A DNA stretch of 64,000 nucleotides from positions 4,712,001-4,776,000 of the forward strand of contig NZ_CP056087.1 in assembly GCF_001839655.2 (NCBI RefSeq), written 5' to 3'. Shown one piece after another: positions 35,650 to 44,344 of the stretch; the first letter of the stretch is position 1; each line of letters begins with the position of its first letter. The stretch comes from Pseudomonas argentinensis (lineage in GTDB: Bacteria; Pseudomonadota; Gammaproteobacteria; Pseudomonadales; Pseudomonadaceae). The notes beneath the pieces are model-generated. The model saw only the letters and a list, made by a program, of their open reading frames with translations. It ran no database searches and was not told the DNA's origin. The translations under genes and the position numbers were made by a program.

Positions 35650-35799
35650 CGGCGCTCCAGTTCAGGCCGGCGATTATACGGCGAACCGCACCCACCTTCG
35701 CCCGGTCGTATAACGTCGAAAGCTGCCGGTTGCTGCGCCGTAGCAGCTTTGCCATGCTCGCCTTGCTATAGTGGCGTCCACTTTTTCTGGAGGTGCTCG

Positions 35800-36219
35800 A
35801 TGCGCACGAAATCCCGCGTTATCGGCGGCGTTCTCGCCGTTACTTTGGTCACTCAATTGTCCGCCTGCGGCACCATCTTCTTTCCCGATCGCCGCGGCCA
35901 GATCGAAGGCCGCATCGACCCCCTGGTCGCTGGTCTGAACGCCATCGGCATTCTCTTCTACGTGATCCCCGGCCTGATCGCCTTTGGCGTCGACTTCGCC
36001 ACCGGCGCCATCTACCTGCCAGGCGGAGCCACCGCCCAGGTCGATACCCAGTCGCTGAAGAACGTGGTGGATGCCGACGGCAAGGTCGACACCGCCAAGC
36101 TCAAGGCGCTGATCGAAACCCAGACCGGGCACAACCTGCCACTCGACGACCCGCGCCTGATCCAGCACAGCGGCAGCGTCGAACAGCTGGCAGCCTATGG
36201 CCTGCGTCCTGCGGCCTGA
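35800..36219 (+). CDS. Small lipoprotein with two hydrophobic segments, unknown function
   Basis: 139 residues. Type II signal peptide with lipobox LSAC before GTIFFPDRRGQIEGRIDP, then a hydrophobic stretch (LNAIGILFYVIPGLIAFGVDFATGAIYLP, about 47–75) and a soluble C-terminus. Conserved in pseudomonads, sometimes mislabelled as polynucleotide phosphorylase, which it is not. RBS GGAGG lies 8 nt before the ATG. It is the first gene right of the hrpB divergent gap; function unknown. Confidence 0.85.
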   Translation: MRTKSRVIGGVLAVTLVTQLSACGTIFFPDRRGQIEGRIDPLVAGLNAIGILFYVIPGLIAFGVDFATGAIYLPGGATAQVDTQSLKNVVDADGKVDTAKLKALIETQTGHNLPLDDPRLIQHSGSVEQLAAYGLRPAA

Positions 36220-36280
36220 TTCACCGCGCAGCCCGTCAGCAATGACGGGCTCACCCCTGCCGCCCCCCCATGGATCACCC

Positions 36281-37165
36281 ATGACCCTCGACCGCCAGCA
36301 CGCCCGCCTGATGCGCCAGGCCACCGCCGCCGCACTCTGCGTGGCGCTGACCCTGGTGCTGTGCAAGGCCGTCGCCTGGTGGGCCAACGGTTCGGTCAGC
36401 TTGCTGGCCGGCCTTACCGATTCGCTGCTCGACAGCGCCGCCTCGCTGCTCAACCTGATCGCCGTGAACATCGCCCTGCGCCCCGCCGACGACGATCACC
36501 GTTACGGCCACGGCAAGGCCGAGGCGCTGGCCGGGCTGGGCCAGGCGCTGTTCATCGGTGCCAGCGCCATCCTGGTCGCCGTGCAGGGCTTCGAGCGCCT
36601 GCGCCAGCCGGAACCGCTGACCGCCCAGGCGCTGGGTATCGCGGTGATGGCGCTGTCCATGGCGCTGACCGTCGCCCTGCTGCTGTTCCAGCATCACGTG
36701 GTGCGCAAGACCGGCTCCACGGCGATCCATGCCGACTCCCTGCACTACCGCTCCGACCTGCTGCTCAACGGCGGCATCCTCCTTGCCCTGCTGCTCGCCT
36801 ACCTGGGCTGGCAACAGGGCGACGCACTGTTCGCCATCGGCATCGCCGCCTACATCCTGTGGAGCGCGGTGAGCATCGCCCGCCGGTCGACCAGCGTGCT
36901 GATGGATCAGGAACTGGCCCCTGACGTCAGTACGCGCATGAGCGAACTGGCCTGCGCGGTGCCCGGGGTCATCGGTATCCACGACTTGCGCACGCGCCTC
37001 TCCGGTACCCGCTGGTTCGTGCAGCTGCACGTCGACCTGCCGGGCAGCCTCAGCCTCAACGAGGCCCACGCCCTGTGCGAGCAGGTGGAAGACGCCATCC
37101 GCGGCGAATTCGCCCAGGCCGAAGTGCTGGTGCATGCCGACCCGGTCGACGCTGCACCCTTTTGA
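36281..37165 (+). CDS. fieF: Cation diffusion facilitator (FieF-like metal exporter)
   Basis: 294 residues, six TM helices plus a C-terminal cytoplasmic domain. Exports Fe2+/Zn2+ (FieF/YiiP type) in exchange for H+. Metal site A: DSLLDSAASL (Asp-x3-Asp) in TM2 and HADSLHYRSDLL (His-x3-Asp style) in TM5. HRYGHGKAEAL is the TM2-3 loop site. The C-terminal domain has HVDLPGSLSLNEAH. ATG 36281 chosen, as its residues match the usual N-terminus. Metal specificity is not fixed by sequence. Confidence 0.88.
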   Translation: MTLDRQHARLMRQATAAALCVALTLVLCKAVAWWANGSVSLLAGLTDSLLDSAASLLNLIAVNIALRPADDDHRYGHGKAEALAGLGQALFIGASAILVAVQGFERLRQPEPLTAQALGIAVMALSMALTVALLLFQHHVVRKTGSTAIHADSLHYRSDLLLNGGILLALLLAYLGWQQGDALFAIGIAAYILWSAVSIARRSTSVLMDQELAPDVSTRMSELACAVPGVIGIHDLRTRLSGTRWFVQLHVDLPGSLSLNEAHALCEQVEDAIRGEFAQAEVLVHADPVDAAPF

Positions 37166-37320
37166 GGCAGGCGATACGCCACCAGAAAAACACTGAACCG
37201 TCATTGCGAAAGGCCAGTCAGCTTCACTAAGCCCAAATGATTTGGGTTGGTCGCTCCCGGCTCTCCTCACCCTGAACCAGGGCGGCACCGGGGCTCAATT
37301 CGTGATGAGAGGATTACCAC

Positions 37321-37596
37321 ATGAAGCGCGTATCCATGTTCGTCATCGCCGCCGTTCTGGCTGCACCCGCATTCGCAGCCGATGACCTGTGCACCGTCAA
37401 CCTGCAGAAGCTCGACAATGCCGTGGCCGCCAAGGCCACCCTGCCCGAGCCACTCAAGCAGCAGGTCCAAGAAGCCAAGAAGCAAGCCACCGACGCCCAG
37501 GCTGCTGGCGACCTGGAAGCCTGCGGTACCCACGCCGAGCGCGCTCTGCAGCTGCTCGACGCACCGGGTGATGATGGCAGCGGCGCGACCAGCTGA
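37321..37596 (+). CDS. Small exported helical protein
   Basis: 91 residues. Signal peptide MKRVSMFVIAAVLAAPAFA, then a short mature part with two Cys (DDLCTVNLQ, EACGTHAE) and an Ala/Lys/Gln-rich helix (PLKQQVQEAKKQATDAQAAG). Family not recognised; such proteins are common in Pseudomonas. A GAGAGGATT ribosome site precedes the ATG and a strong hairpin follows the stop, so it is expressed as a single-gene unit. Confidence 0.82.
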   Translation: MKRVSMFVIAAVLAAPAFAADDLCTVNLQKLDNAVAAKATLPEPLKQQVQEAKKQATDAQAAGDLEACGTHAERALQLLDAPGDDGSGATS

Positions 37597-37604
37597 TTGC
37601 CCGT

Positions 37605-37628
37605 CAGGCCGGCACCAATGCCGGCCTG
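37605..37628 (+). terminator. Hairpin after the small exported protein gene
   Basis: Perfect 9-bp G+C-rich stem CAGGCCGGC / GCCGGCCTG with loop ACCAAT, starting 8 nt after the stop. Followed by ATTGC rather than a T-run. Confidence 0.65.
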
Positions 37629-37701
37629 ATTGCAGCGTGCAGCGTACATCCGGGTCGACGCCACCAACCCTTTTGACGTACACTGCACGCCTTGCAGTTT
37701 C

Positions 37702-38093
37702 GGGGCCGATTAGGATTCGACGCCGGTAGCGAAGCTCGAGGTGCATGCCGACTTGGTAACAGAAGTCGTAAATCCACTGTTGCAACTTTCTATAGTTGCC
37801 AATGACGAAAACTACGAGGGCTACGCTCTCGCTGCGTAAGCGGCGCGACTAGTCCTTCTGGTAGCTTCGGCTCCAGCGATCACTAGGGGATGCCTGTAAA
37901 CCCGAAGTGATTGTCATGCAGAACAGGATCGCCGCGTAGTACGTTGTGGACGAAGTGGCTAAAACTTACACAACTCGCCCAATGCACCCTGCCCGTCGGG
38001 CGGCTGAGGGTTAACTCAATAGACACGGCTAAGCATGTAGTACCGACAGTGGAGAACTGGCGGACGGGGGTTCAAATCCCCCCGGCTCCACCA
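37702..38093 (+). ncRNA. ssrA: Transfer-messenger RNA (tmRNA)
   Basis: 392 nt. Rescues stalled ribosomes by adding a degradation tag. The 5' end GGGGCCGATTAGGATTCGAC pairs with the 3' end ..GGCTCCACCA (with the G-U wobble used by alanyl-tRNA synthetase). GGGGGTTCAAATCCCCC forms the T-arm. The mRNA-like part has resume codon GCC at 37798. The 3' CCA is encoded. A TACACT at 37679–37684 may be the -10 of its promoter, giving a short 5' leader removed by RNase P. Confidence 0.97.
37798..37839 (+). other. tmRNA proteolysis tag reading frame
   Basis: GCC to TAA encodes ANDENYEGYALAA, 13 residues ending in the ALAA degron recognised by ClpXP. It belongs to ssrA and is not an independent gene. Confidence 0.93.
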
Positions 38094-38096
38094 AAC

Positions 38097-38134
38097 AAAC
38101 CCCTGATTTTCCTAGCGAAAGTCAGGGGTTTTTC
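38097..38134 (+). terminator. Intrinsic terminator of ssrA
   Basis: ACCCCTGA … TCAGGGGT stem extended by TTT/AAA pairs, followed by TTTTC (to 38134). It begins 4 nt after the encoded CCA. Confidence 0.88.
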
Positions 38135-38233
38135 TTTGGGTGTCGGAAAGTCGACAGGCTGAACATTGGATGCCACATCTGGTAATTTGCAGAGCCCCAC
38201 CGCTGGCCGTTAACACTCGAAAAAGGGATTTCC

Positions 38234-38789
38234 ATGAGAGCGTTTCTGATAGCAGGCCTGGCTTTGGCCGTCAGTGCCTGCGGCAACATTGCCAATATCC
38301 GTGCTTACTCCACGGCTTATGTGGAACCGGGATCAGGTGATACTGCACGGTTGCGCGTCATCACCAACGGCATGGCGCGTGGCGTACCGAGCAGCGATTG
38401 CATCGACTGGCGTGTCCCTGGGGCTGGGGTGATGGCCGTGTCCCAGTCTGGCTTTACCGAACAGAACAACGGCCGCGACCTGGGCATGCCCGCGAGTCGC
38501 CGCGAGGTCGGCGGGCAAGGGCTTGCGCGCAGCGAACTGAAAGTACCGGCAGGCAAGCCGTTCGCCATGAACTTCCAGAGCACGGGCTACGTGTCTGGTG
38601 GCTATTCCTATAGCTGCCAGCAGAGCTTTTCGCTTCACGCCAAAGGCGGGTCAGGACTACGAGCTGATCCTATTGGATAGTGGAGGGTGCGTGGTCGCGT
38701 TGGAGCGATTAAGCCCCGCTGGAAAGCTGAGAACGAGCCTGTTGAGAAGGCAGGTCTCTGTAGTGCACTGGATGCTTTCTAGCTCATAG
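38234..38789 (+). pseudogene. Frameshifted lipoprotein gene next to ssrA
   Basis: Starts MRAFLIAGLALAVSACGN with a lipobox (VSAC), then a beta-rich domain (SGDTARLRVITNG). The first frame ends at 38680 with an unnatural KGGSGLRADPIG. One base more, within the TTTT at 38627–38630, and the sequence continues naturally as QQSF / RFTPKAGQDYELILLDSGGCVVAL to a stop at 38789. FTPKAGQDYEL is a usual ending block of such lipoproteins. So a one-base insertion, or a sequencing error, splits the gene. Function unknown. Confidence 0.68.
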
Positions 38790-38938
38790 CGAATGGCAAG
38801 GGCTCAGCCTAGTGCCGTGAAGCCGATGACCGAACAGCGGCGCAGGCCGCAGATCGCCACCACCATGATGCGCCGGCGGGGTGCCTTGGGAGATTGGGCG
38901 AATGCGCGGCCCTTCCATTCCTCGATCGACAGGCGCAC
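38790..38938 (-). other. Non-coding gap with possible gene debris
   Basis: Reading leftward there is a translatable piece VRLSIEEWKGRAFAQSPKAP… ending at a TGA near 38813, with no plausible start of its own. It may be the tail of a deleted gene or chance. I could not assign a family. Confidence 0.25.
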
Positions 38939-39835
38939 TCACACTGCGCGCGCGTAGTGGCTGGGTGGCTGTCCGACATGCCTGGTGAATGCCACGCTGA
39001 ACGCGCTGGTCGAGCCGTAGCCGATGCGTTCGGCGATCTCCGAAACGGACGATTCGCCACGACGCAGGAGTTCTTTCGCGATTTCCATCCGCCACGAGAG
39101 CAGGTACTCCATCGGCGCGACCCCGACCGTCCGCGTGAATCGATCAAAGAAGCTGGATCGCGATAGCGCAGCGATCTTGGCAAGTTGGGCAACCGACCAG
39201 CGCTGGTCAATATGTGCATGCATCTGCTTCAACGCGGTTGCTAATCGCTCATCGCCCAATCCACGGAGCAGGCCCGGCGGGGCGCTTCCCGATGTGGTGG
39301 AACGCATGGCTTCGACGAGCAGCATTTCGGCCAGCCGGGTACGCATGAAATCGCCGCCTGGTTTCCCATCTGCGGTCTCCTCGCCCACCATCTGCACGAG
39401 CTGCGCCAGCCGCATCGAACCCTGCACATGCACCACTTCTGGCAGCAGCGACACCAGCAAGCCCGGATCGGCGCAGTCGAATACGAACGAACCACCCAAT
39501 GAGCGCATGTCGGGTAAGCCTGTCTGCTCGCCATAGCGCAATTCCTGCCCCTCCGGCACGTTGTCGGGATCCATGTGAACCGGGGACGCGGCGGCGAAGC
39601 TGGATATCGTGAAGCCGGGCGTCGTGGGCAGCAGCACGAAATCGCCGGCACTGAGCGTTATCGGCTCATGACCATCCACGGCCAGGCGGCAACTGCCTTC
39701 CAGCATGATGCAGAAACTGGGCTTACCAAATTCGGAGTAGCGCACTGCCCAGATACCCTTGCCGCTGATCAGGTTGGCGAATACAGCCTGCGGGTGCAGC
39801 AGCCGCACAACTTCGGAAAGAGGGTCACTCATCAT
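38939..39835 (-). CDS. AraC-family regulator with cupin-type sensor domain
   Basis: 298 residues. N-terminal AraC-type cupin domain (FCIMLEGSCRLAVDGHEPITL, SAGDFVLLP). The C-terminal double HTH has WSVAQLAKIAALSRSSFFDRFTRTVG and VSEIAERIGYGSTSAFSVAFTRHVG, ending PPSHYARAV. Divergent from an SDR gene with a dyad between, so local activation or repression of the SDR is likely. Such AraC–SDR pairs are common accessory modules. The inducer is unknown. Confidence 0.9.
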   Translation of the reverse strand: MMSDPLSEVVRLLHPQAVFANLISGKGIWAVRYSEFGKPSFCIMLEGSCRLAVDGHEPITLSAGDFVLLPTTPGFTISSFAAASPVHMDPDNVPEGQELRYGEQTGLPDMRSLGGSFVFDCADPGLLVSLLPEVVHVQGSMRLAQLVQMVGEETADGKPGGDFMRTRLAEMLLVEAMRSTTSGSAPPGLLRGLGDERLATALKQMHAHIDQRWSVAQLAKIAALSRSSFFDRFTRTVGVAPMEYLLSWRMEIAKELLRRGESSVSEIAERIGYGSTSAFSVAFTRHVGQPPSHYARAV

Positions 39836-39856
39836 GGACTAACACTAAATAAATAA

Positions 39857-39879
39857 GGATTATTTGATATCGATAATCC
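39857..39879. promoter_or_regulatory. Inverted repeat in AraC–SDR divergent region
   Basis: GGATTAT-TTGATATCG-ATAATCC: perfect 7-bp arms in a 96-bp A+T-rich gap between the two start codons. Candidate operator, by position and symmetry only. Confidence 0.5.
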
Positions 39880-39931
39880 GGATAGCCTTTCTTATCGTTC
39901 CCTTCGAGTCAATACCCACCTCGGAGCACGA

Positions 39932-40675
39932 ATGAAGACTGTACTTATCACTGGCTGTTCGTCCGGCTATGGCCTGGAAACCGCCTGTCACTTCCTGGCA
40001 AACGGCTGGAAGGTCATCGCTACCATGCGGGCCCCTCGGACGAACCTGATTCCAGCCTCGGACAACCTGCGCATCCTGCCGCTGGATGTCACCCAGCCCG
40101 AGAGCATCAGCCGGGCTTTGGAGGCCGCTGGCCCCATTGATGTATTGGTGAACAATGCCGGCATTGGCCTGCTCGGTGCATTCGAAGCCACCCCAATGTC
40201 CACGGTACGGGAGATCTTCGAGACCAATACATTTGGTGTAATGGCCATGTGCCAGGCAGTGATCCCGCAGTTTCGCGAGCGCGGAGCCGGCACGATCGTC
40301 AACGTCACATCCAGCGCTACGCTGTCCCCGTTCCCCCTCGTGGCCGCCTACACGGCCAGCAAGACCGCTATCGAAGGCTTCACGGCTTCCCTGGAGCATG
40401 AACTCAAGGCGGTGGGCGTGCGGGTCAAACTGGTCGAGCCCGGCTACGGACCTTCCACGAGCTTCACCGCCAACGGCCAGCAGCGCATGCAGGGCCTGAT
40501 CACGAAGCCCTACGAACCCCTCGCCCATGAGGTGTTCGCGGGATTCGGCCAACTCGCCGCAGTGACAGCCACAACGGATGTCGCTGAAGGTATCTGGAGT
40601 GCCGCCAACGACACCTCCGGCCGGCTGCATTTCCCGGCCGGTGCCGACGCCATTGCACTGACGCGGACTGCCTGA
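39932..40675 (+). CDS. Short-chain dehydrogenase/reductase
   Basis: 247 residues, classical SDR. Cofactor motif TGCSSGYG near the N-terminus, NNAG (VLVNNAGIGLLGAF), catalytic Ser in VTSSATLSP and YTASK. NAD(P)-dependent oxidoreduction of a small alcohol or carbonyl; the substrate is unknown. The ..MRAPRTN segment after beta2 suggests NADP preference. Divergent from, and probably regulated by, the AraC-type gene. Confidence 0.92.
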   Translation: MKTVLITGCSSGYGLETACHFLANGWKVIATMRAPRTNLIPASDNLRILPLDVTQPESISRALEAAGPIDVLVNNAGIGLLGAFEATPMSTVREIFETNTFGVMAMCQAVIPQFRERGAGTIVNVTSSATLSPFPLVAAYTASKTAIEGFTASLEHELKAVGVRVKLVEPGYGPSTSFTANGQQRMQGLITKPYEPLAHEVFAGFGQLAAVTATTDVAEGIWSAANDTSGRLHFPAGADAIALTRTA

Positions 40676-41052
40676 CGGCGCGTGCCGCCGTAACCCGCCC
40701 TCACGAGAAGATCGCCTTGGCGGCGCGGGATGCCTTGAGCGCCTGGGCACTGGCCGTTGAGGCGGGCGTTTGCTCCGAGCATTCTGTATATGACAGGCAG
40801 AAACGGGGGCGGATCTGCCACCGCATCAGCCGCCAGGGCCGCGCAAACAGCCGGTCGATGAAAGCATTCATCACCGCGCTGAGCGCAGCAGCTCCCTCGC
40901 TTCGCATGCCTGGGCAGGCCCGCAACGGCGCAATGCGAATCACTCTTCGCTAGACGATACAACATAACATTACTATATTACCCGCCCCCATTTTTCTCAT
41001 TGGGCAGCGCGGCGACGCCCTGCCCTCGTCGAAACTCGCCAAGGACCTGCCC
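40676..41052. other. Intergenic region upstream of the peptide/nickel-type ABC operon
   Basis: 377 bp. Up to about 40940 there is moderately G+C-rich sequence with short frames on both strands (one leftward frame contains RLFARPWRLMRWQIRPRFCLS) that I cannot assign. At 40951–40981 an abrupt A+T-rich stretch (GATACAACATAACATTACTA…) probably holds the operon promoter and operator; it is faintly Zur-like but not convincing. Confidence 0.35.
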
Positions 41053-42594
41053 ATGCACTCCAGGAACCGCCCTCGCCTCTCACTGCTCGCCGGTGCCTTC
41101 GCCGCCTGGCTGACGCTGACAGCCGGCCCTGTCGCCGCCGAAGAAAGCGTGTTCGACGTGGTCGCGCCGTTCGAGATCGGCGGGCTGGACCCGGCGATTT
41201 CCGGGTTTATCTTCCAGCGCATGCAGATCACCGAAACCCTGCTCGAGGCCGACGCCAAGGGCCAGCCGCTGCCTGCCCTGGCCGAGCGCTGGAGCCTGTC
41301 GGACGATGGCAAGCAGTGGACCCTGGCGATCCGCCAGGGCGTGAAATTCCACGACGGCAGCGACCTCACCGCCGCCGTTGCCGTCCATGCCCTGGAGGCG
41401 GCGCGCAAGAAGCCCGGCATGCTGCGTGACGCGCCGATCACCGCGATCAGCGCCAGTGGCAATGAGGTGGTGATCACCCTCAGCAAACCCTTCAAGCCAC
41501 TGGCCGCGCTGCTGGCTCACTCGTCCACCAACATCCTGCCCGGCGCGGCCTATGACGCCGACGACAACGTCAAGCAGATCATCGCCACCGGGCCCTATCG
41601 ACTGACCCTGCTGGAACCGCCCCAGCGTCTCGCCGCCGAGCGCTTCGAGGGTTACTGGGGCGCGAAGCCGAGCATCGAGAAGACCACCTACCTGGGGGCC
41701 GGACGCGGCGAAACCCGCTCGCTGATGGCCGAGAGTGGCGGTGCCGAACTGGTGTTCCAGCTCGACCCGCCGAGCATCGCGCGCCTGCAGCGCAACCCCA
41801 AGGTGCAGGTGCTGATGGGCCCGGTGCCGCGCGTGCTGGTGCTGGCGGCGAATGCCGGCAGCGGTGCCACCGCGCCGGTGGAGGTGCGTCAGGCGCTGAG
41901 CCTGGCGATCAACCGCGAAGGCATCACCGCTGCCGTGCTGCGCGCCCCGGGTACCGGCGCGACGCAGATGTTCGCCGACAGCGTGCCGGCCTGGCACGAC
42001 GCCAGCCTGCCGCCACTGAAGTACGACCCGCAGGCGGCCCGTGACCTGCTCGCCGCCCAGGGCTGGGCGCCAGGCGCCGACGGCATTCTGGAAAAGGATG
42101 GCCAGCGCCTGCAGCTCAAGCTGCTCACCTACTCCGATCGCCCGGAACTGCCGCTGATCGCCACCGCCCTGCAGGCGCAGTTGCGTGAGGTCGGCGTGGA
42201 CGTGGAAGTCGCCGTGACCAACGCCAGCGCCATCCCCGCCGCGCACAACGACGGCACGCTGCAACTGGCCCTGTACGGGCGCAACTACGCCCTGGTGCCC
42301 GATCCGCTGCTGACCCTGATGGCCGACTTCGGCAACGGCGGCGCCGAATGGGGCCCGCTGGGCTGGAACAACCCGCAGTTCGACCAGACCCTGAGCAAAC
42401 TGCTGGCCAGCGATGACCCGGCCGAGCAACAGCAGCTGCGCAACAAGCTGATGACCCTGGTGCAGACCGATCTGCCGCTGATTCCCATCGCCTGGTATCG
42501 CCAGTCCATTGCCGTATCCAAGCAGGTCGAAGGCGCCGCCATCGATCCGTTCGAGCGCACCTTCGGCCTGAGCAGCATGCGGTGGCGCCCATGA
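41053..42594 (+). CDS. ABC transporter substrate-binding protein, Opp/Dpp/Nik family
   Basis: 513 residues, SBP_bac_5. Signal peptide to about residue 31 (..TLTAGPVAA). Family marks: LDPAISGFIFQRMQITETLLEAD, LAERWSLSDDGKQWTLAIRQGVKFHDGSDLTA, ATGPYRL and VRQALSLAINRE. Binds a peptide, nickel-chelate or similar solute in the periplasm; the ligand cannot be read. It overlaps the first permease gene by ATGA (42591–42594). First gene of a four-gene coupled operon. Confidence 0.92.
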   Translation: MHSRNRPRLSLLAGAFAAWLTLTAGPVAAEESVFDVVAPFEIGGLDPAISGFIFQRMQITETLLEADAKGQPLPALAERWSLSDDGKQWTLAIRQGVKFHDGSDLTAAVAVHALEAARKKPGMLRDAPITAISASGNEVVITLSKPFKPLAALLAHSSTNILPGAAYDADDNVKQIIATGPYRLTLLEPPQRLAAERFEGYWGAKPSIEKTTYLGAGRGETRSLMAESGGAELVFQLDPPSIARLQRNPKVQVLMGPVPRVLVLAANAGSGATAPVEVRQALSLAINREGITAAVLRAPGTGATQMFADSVPAWHDASLPPLKYDPQAARDLLAAQGWAPGADGILEKDGQRLQLKLLTYSDRPELPLIATALQAQLREVGVDVEVAVTNASAIPAAHNDGTLQLALYGRNYALVPDPLLTLMADFGNGGAEWGPLGWNNPQFDQTLSKLLASDDPAEQQQLRNKLMTLVQTDLPLIPIAWYRQSIAVSKQVEGAAIDPFERTFGLSSMRWRP

Positions 42595-43526
42595 TGCGGT
42601 TGCTGGGCTTTCGCCTGCTGCAGGCGGTGATGGTCGCCGTGCTGATCGGCGCCCTGACCTTTCTGCTGATGAGCCTGTTGCCCGGCGATGCGGCCTATCG
42701 CATCGCCGCCGGGCGCTATGGCTACGACATGGTCAATAGCGCGGCGGCCGAAGCGGTGCGCGCCGAGCTGGGTTTGGATCAGCCGGTGCTGTGGCGCTTC
42801 ACGGCGTGGATCGGCGACCTGCTGAGCCTCGACCTGGGTAACTCGCTGGTCACCGGCAGGCCGGTGCTGGACATGGTCGCTCACGAACTGGGCAGCTCCG
42901 TGCGCCTGGCGGTCGGCGCCGTGTTGCTGTCCTTCCTGATCGGCCCGCCCATCGGCATTTTCGCCGGGCTGCGGCCGGGCGGCATGCTGGACCGCGGCCT
43001 GCTGCTGCTCAGCACGGTCACCCGCGCCATCCCGCACTTCGTGCTCGGGGTGATTCTGGTGCTGATCTTCTCGGTATGGCTGATGGTGCTGCCGTCCGCC
43101 GGCCATGGCAGCTTCATCCACACCATCCTGCCTACCCTGACCCTGGCATTGGGCCTGGCGGCGGTCTCCTCACGGGTCGCGCGGGACGCCACCGTGGCGG
43201 TGGCGTCGTCCGCCTACTTTGCCTTCGGCCGCCTCAAGGGGCTGAGCGGTGCCCAGGTGTTCATGCGCCATGGCCTGCGCAATATCGGCGTGCCGGTGGT
43301 GACCTATCTCGGCGTGCAGCTGGTGTACCTGATCGAGGGCGTGGTGGTGGTCGAGACGCTGTTCGCCTGGCCGGGCATCGGCCACGGCCTGGTGCACGCC
43401 ATCGTCCAGCGCGACGTGCCCATGGTGCAGGGCACCGCATTGGCCATGGGGCTGATGTTCGTGCTGCTCAATACCGCCGTGGACCTGCTCAACCACCTGA
43501 TCGACCCGCGCCGGAGAACCGCATGA
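42591..43526 (+). CDS. ABC transporter permease 1 (DppB/NikB type)
   Basis: 311 residues, six TM helices, typical DppB layout: FRLLQAVMVAVLIGALTFLLMSLLPGD at the start and the EAA-like loop (ARDATVAVASSAYFAFGRLKGLS…). C-terminus VVVVETLFAWPGIGHGLVHAIVQRDVPMVQG is diagnostic. ATG 42591 overlaps the preceding stop; a second ATG follows at 42594. It overlaps permease 2 by ATGA at 43523–43526. Confidence 0.93.
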   Translation: MMRLLGFRLLQAVMVAVLIGALTFLLMSLLPGDAAYRIAAGRYGYDMVNSAAAEAVRAELGLDQPVLWRFTAWIGDLLSLDLGNSLVTGRPVLDMVAHELGSSVRLAVGAVLLSFLIGPPIGIFAGLRPGGMLDRGLLLLSTVTRAIPHFVLGVILVLIFSVWLMVLPSAGHGSFIHTILPTLTLALGLAAVSSRVARDATVAVASSAYFAFGRLKGLSGAQVFMRHGLRNIGVPVVTYLGVQLVYLIEGVVVVETLFAWPGIGHGLVHAIVQRDVPMVQGTALAMGLMFVLLNTAVDLLNHLIDPRRRTA

Positions 43527-44344
43527 GCCTGGAAATCACCATCGCCGAGGCGGCGCCCGCACCGCGCGCGACCGTCCGTTTCATCGGCCTCGCCCTGCTC
43601 GCGGCGCTGGTCGCCTTTGCCATCGGCGTGCCGCTGCTGTGGGGCGTGGACATCGCCAAGCAGGACTACAGCGCGATTCTCGCCGGCGTGAGCAGCGCCC
43701 ACCCGTTGGGCACCGATCACCTGGGCCGCGACATGCTCGCCCGCCTGGCCGCCGCCGTGCGCCTGTCCCTGGGCCTGGCGCTGGTCAGCGTGGCCACCGC
43801 GGCCATTCCCGGCGTGCTGCTGGGCATCCTGGCGGCCTGGAAAGGCGGCTGGGTCGACAAGGGCCTGGGCCTTTTGGCCGAGATGTTTCTGGCTCTGCCC
43901 GGCCTGCTGCTGGTACTGCTGATCGTGGCCATCTACCCCGGCTCGTTTCTCGCCCTGTATGGCGCGGTGGCGCTGGTGCTGTGGATCGAATACTTCCGCA
44001 TGACCCGCGCCCTGGCGCGCACCGTGCTGGCCTCGCCAGCCGTGGCGGCTTCGCAGCTGCTGGGCTTCGGCCCGGCATACATCATCCGCCGCCACCTGTT
44101 GCCGGAACTGGCGCCACTGCTGATGACCATCGCCGCCTTTGGCGCCGCCGCGGCGATCATGGCCATCGCCGCCCTGGGCTTCGTCAGCGTCGGCGTCAAG
44201 CCGCCCACCGCCGAGCTGGGGCTGATGATCACCGAGCTGCTGCCGTACTTCGCCGAAGCGCCGTCGGTGATCGCCCTGCCGATCACCGTGATCTTTCTTA
44301 TCGTTCTGTCACTGCTGCTGATTGCCGGGGGGCGCAAGCCATGA
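43523..44344 (+). CDS. ABC transporter permease 2 (DppC/NikC type)
   Basis: 273 residues. HPLGTDHLGRDMLARLAAAVRLSLGLALVSV is the DppC/NikC hallmark, with EMFLALPGLLLVLLIVAI and the EAA loop (ASQLLGFGPAYIIRRHLLPELAPLL). Forms the membrane channel with permease 1. ATGA overlaps at both ends show translational coupling through the operon. Confidence 0.93.
   Translation: MSLEITIAEAAPAPRATVRFIGLALLAALVAFAIGVPLLWGVDIAKQDYSAILAGVSSAHPLGTDHLGRDMLARLAAAVRLSLGLALVSVATAAIPGVLLGILAAWKGGWVDKGLGLLAEMFLALPGLLLVLLIVAIYPGSFLALYGAVALVLWIEYFRMTRALARTVLASPAVAASQLLGFGPAYIIRRHLLPELAPLLMTIAAFGAAAAIMAIAALGFVSVGVKPPTAELGLMITELLPYFAEAPSVIALPITVIFLIVLSLLLIAGGRKP

Noticed and set aside
33286..35799. Very long + strand open frame running into the small lipoprotein gene
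   Set aside because: It is antisense to hrpB. Only the last 139 codons (from ATG 35800, with its own RBS and signal peptide) are a real gene.
37597..38140. Duplicate of the ssrA 3' end marking an island boundary
   Set aside because: No second copy of the GTTCAAATCCCCCCGGCTCC-type end was seen within the window.
40701..40943. 80-codon minus-strand frame containing RLFARPWRLMRWQIRPRF
   Set aside because: No SD, no family recognised and no neighbouring partner. It could be a remnant, but the evidence is too thin for a gene call.
40951..40981. Zur or NikR box upstream of the ABC operon
   Set aside because: The A+T-rich stretch has some resemblance to GTTATAnnATAAC sites but lacks the proper dyad, so it is listed only as a possible promoter area.
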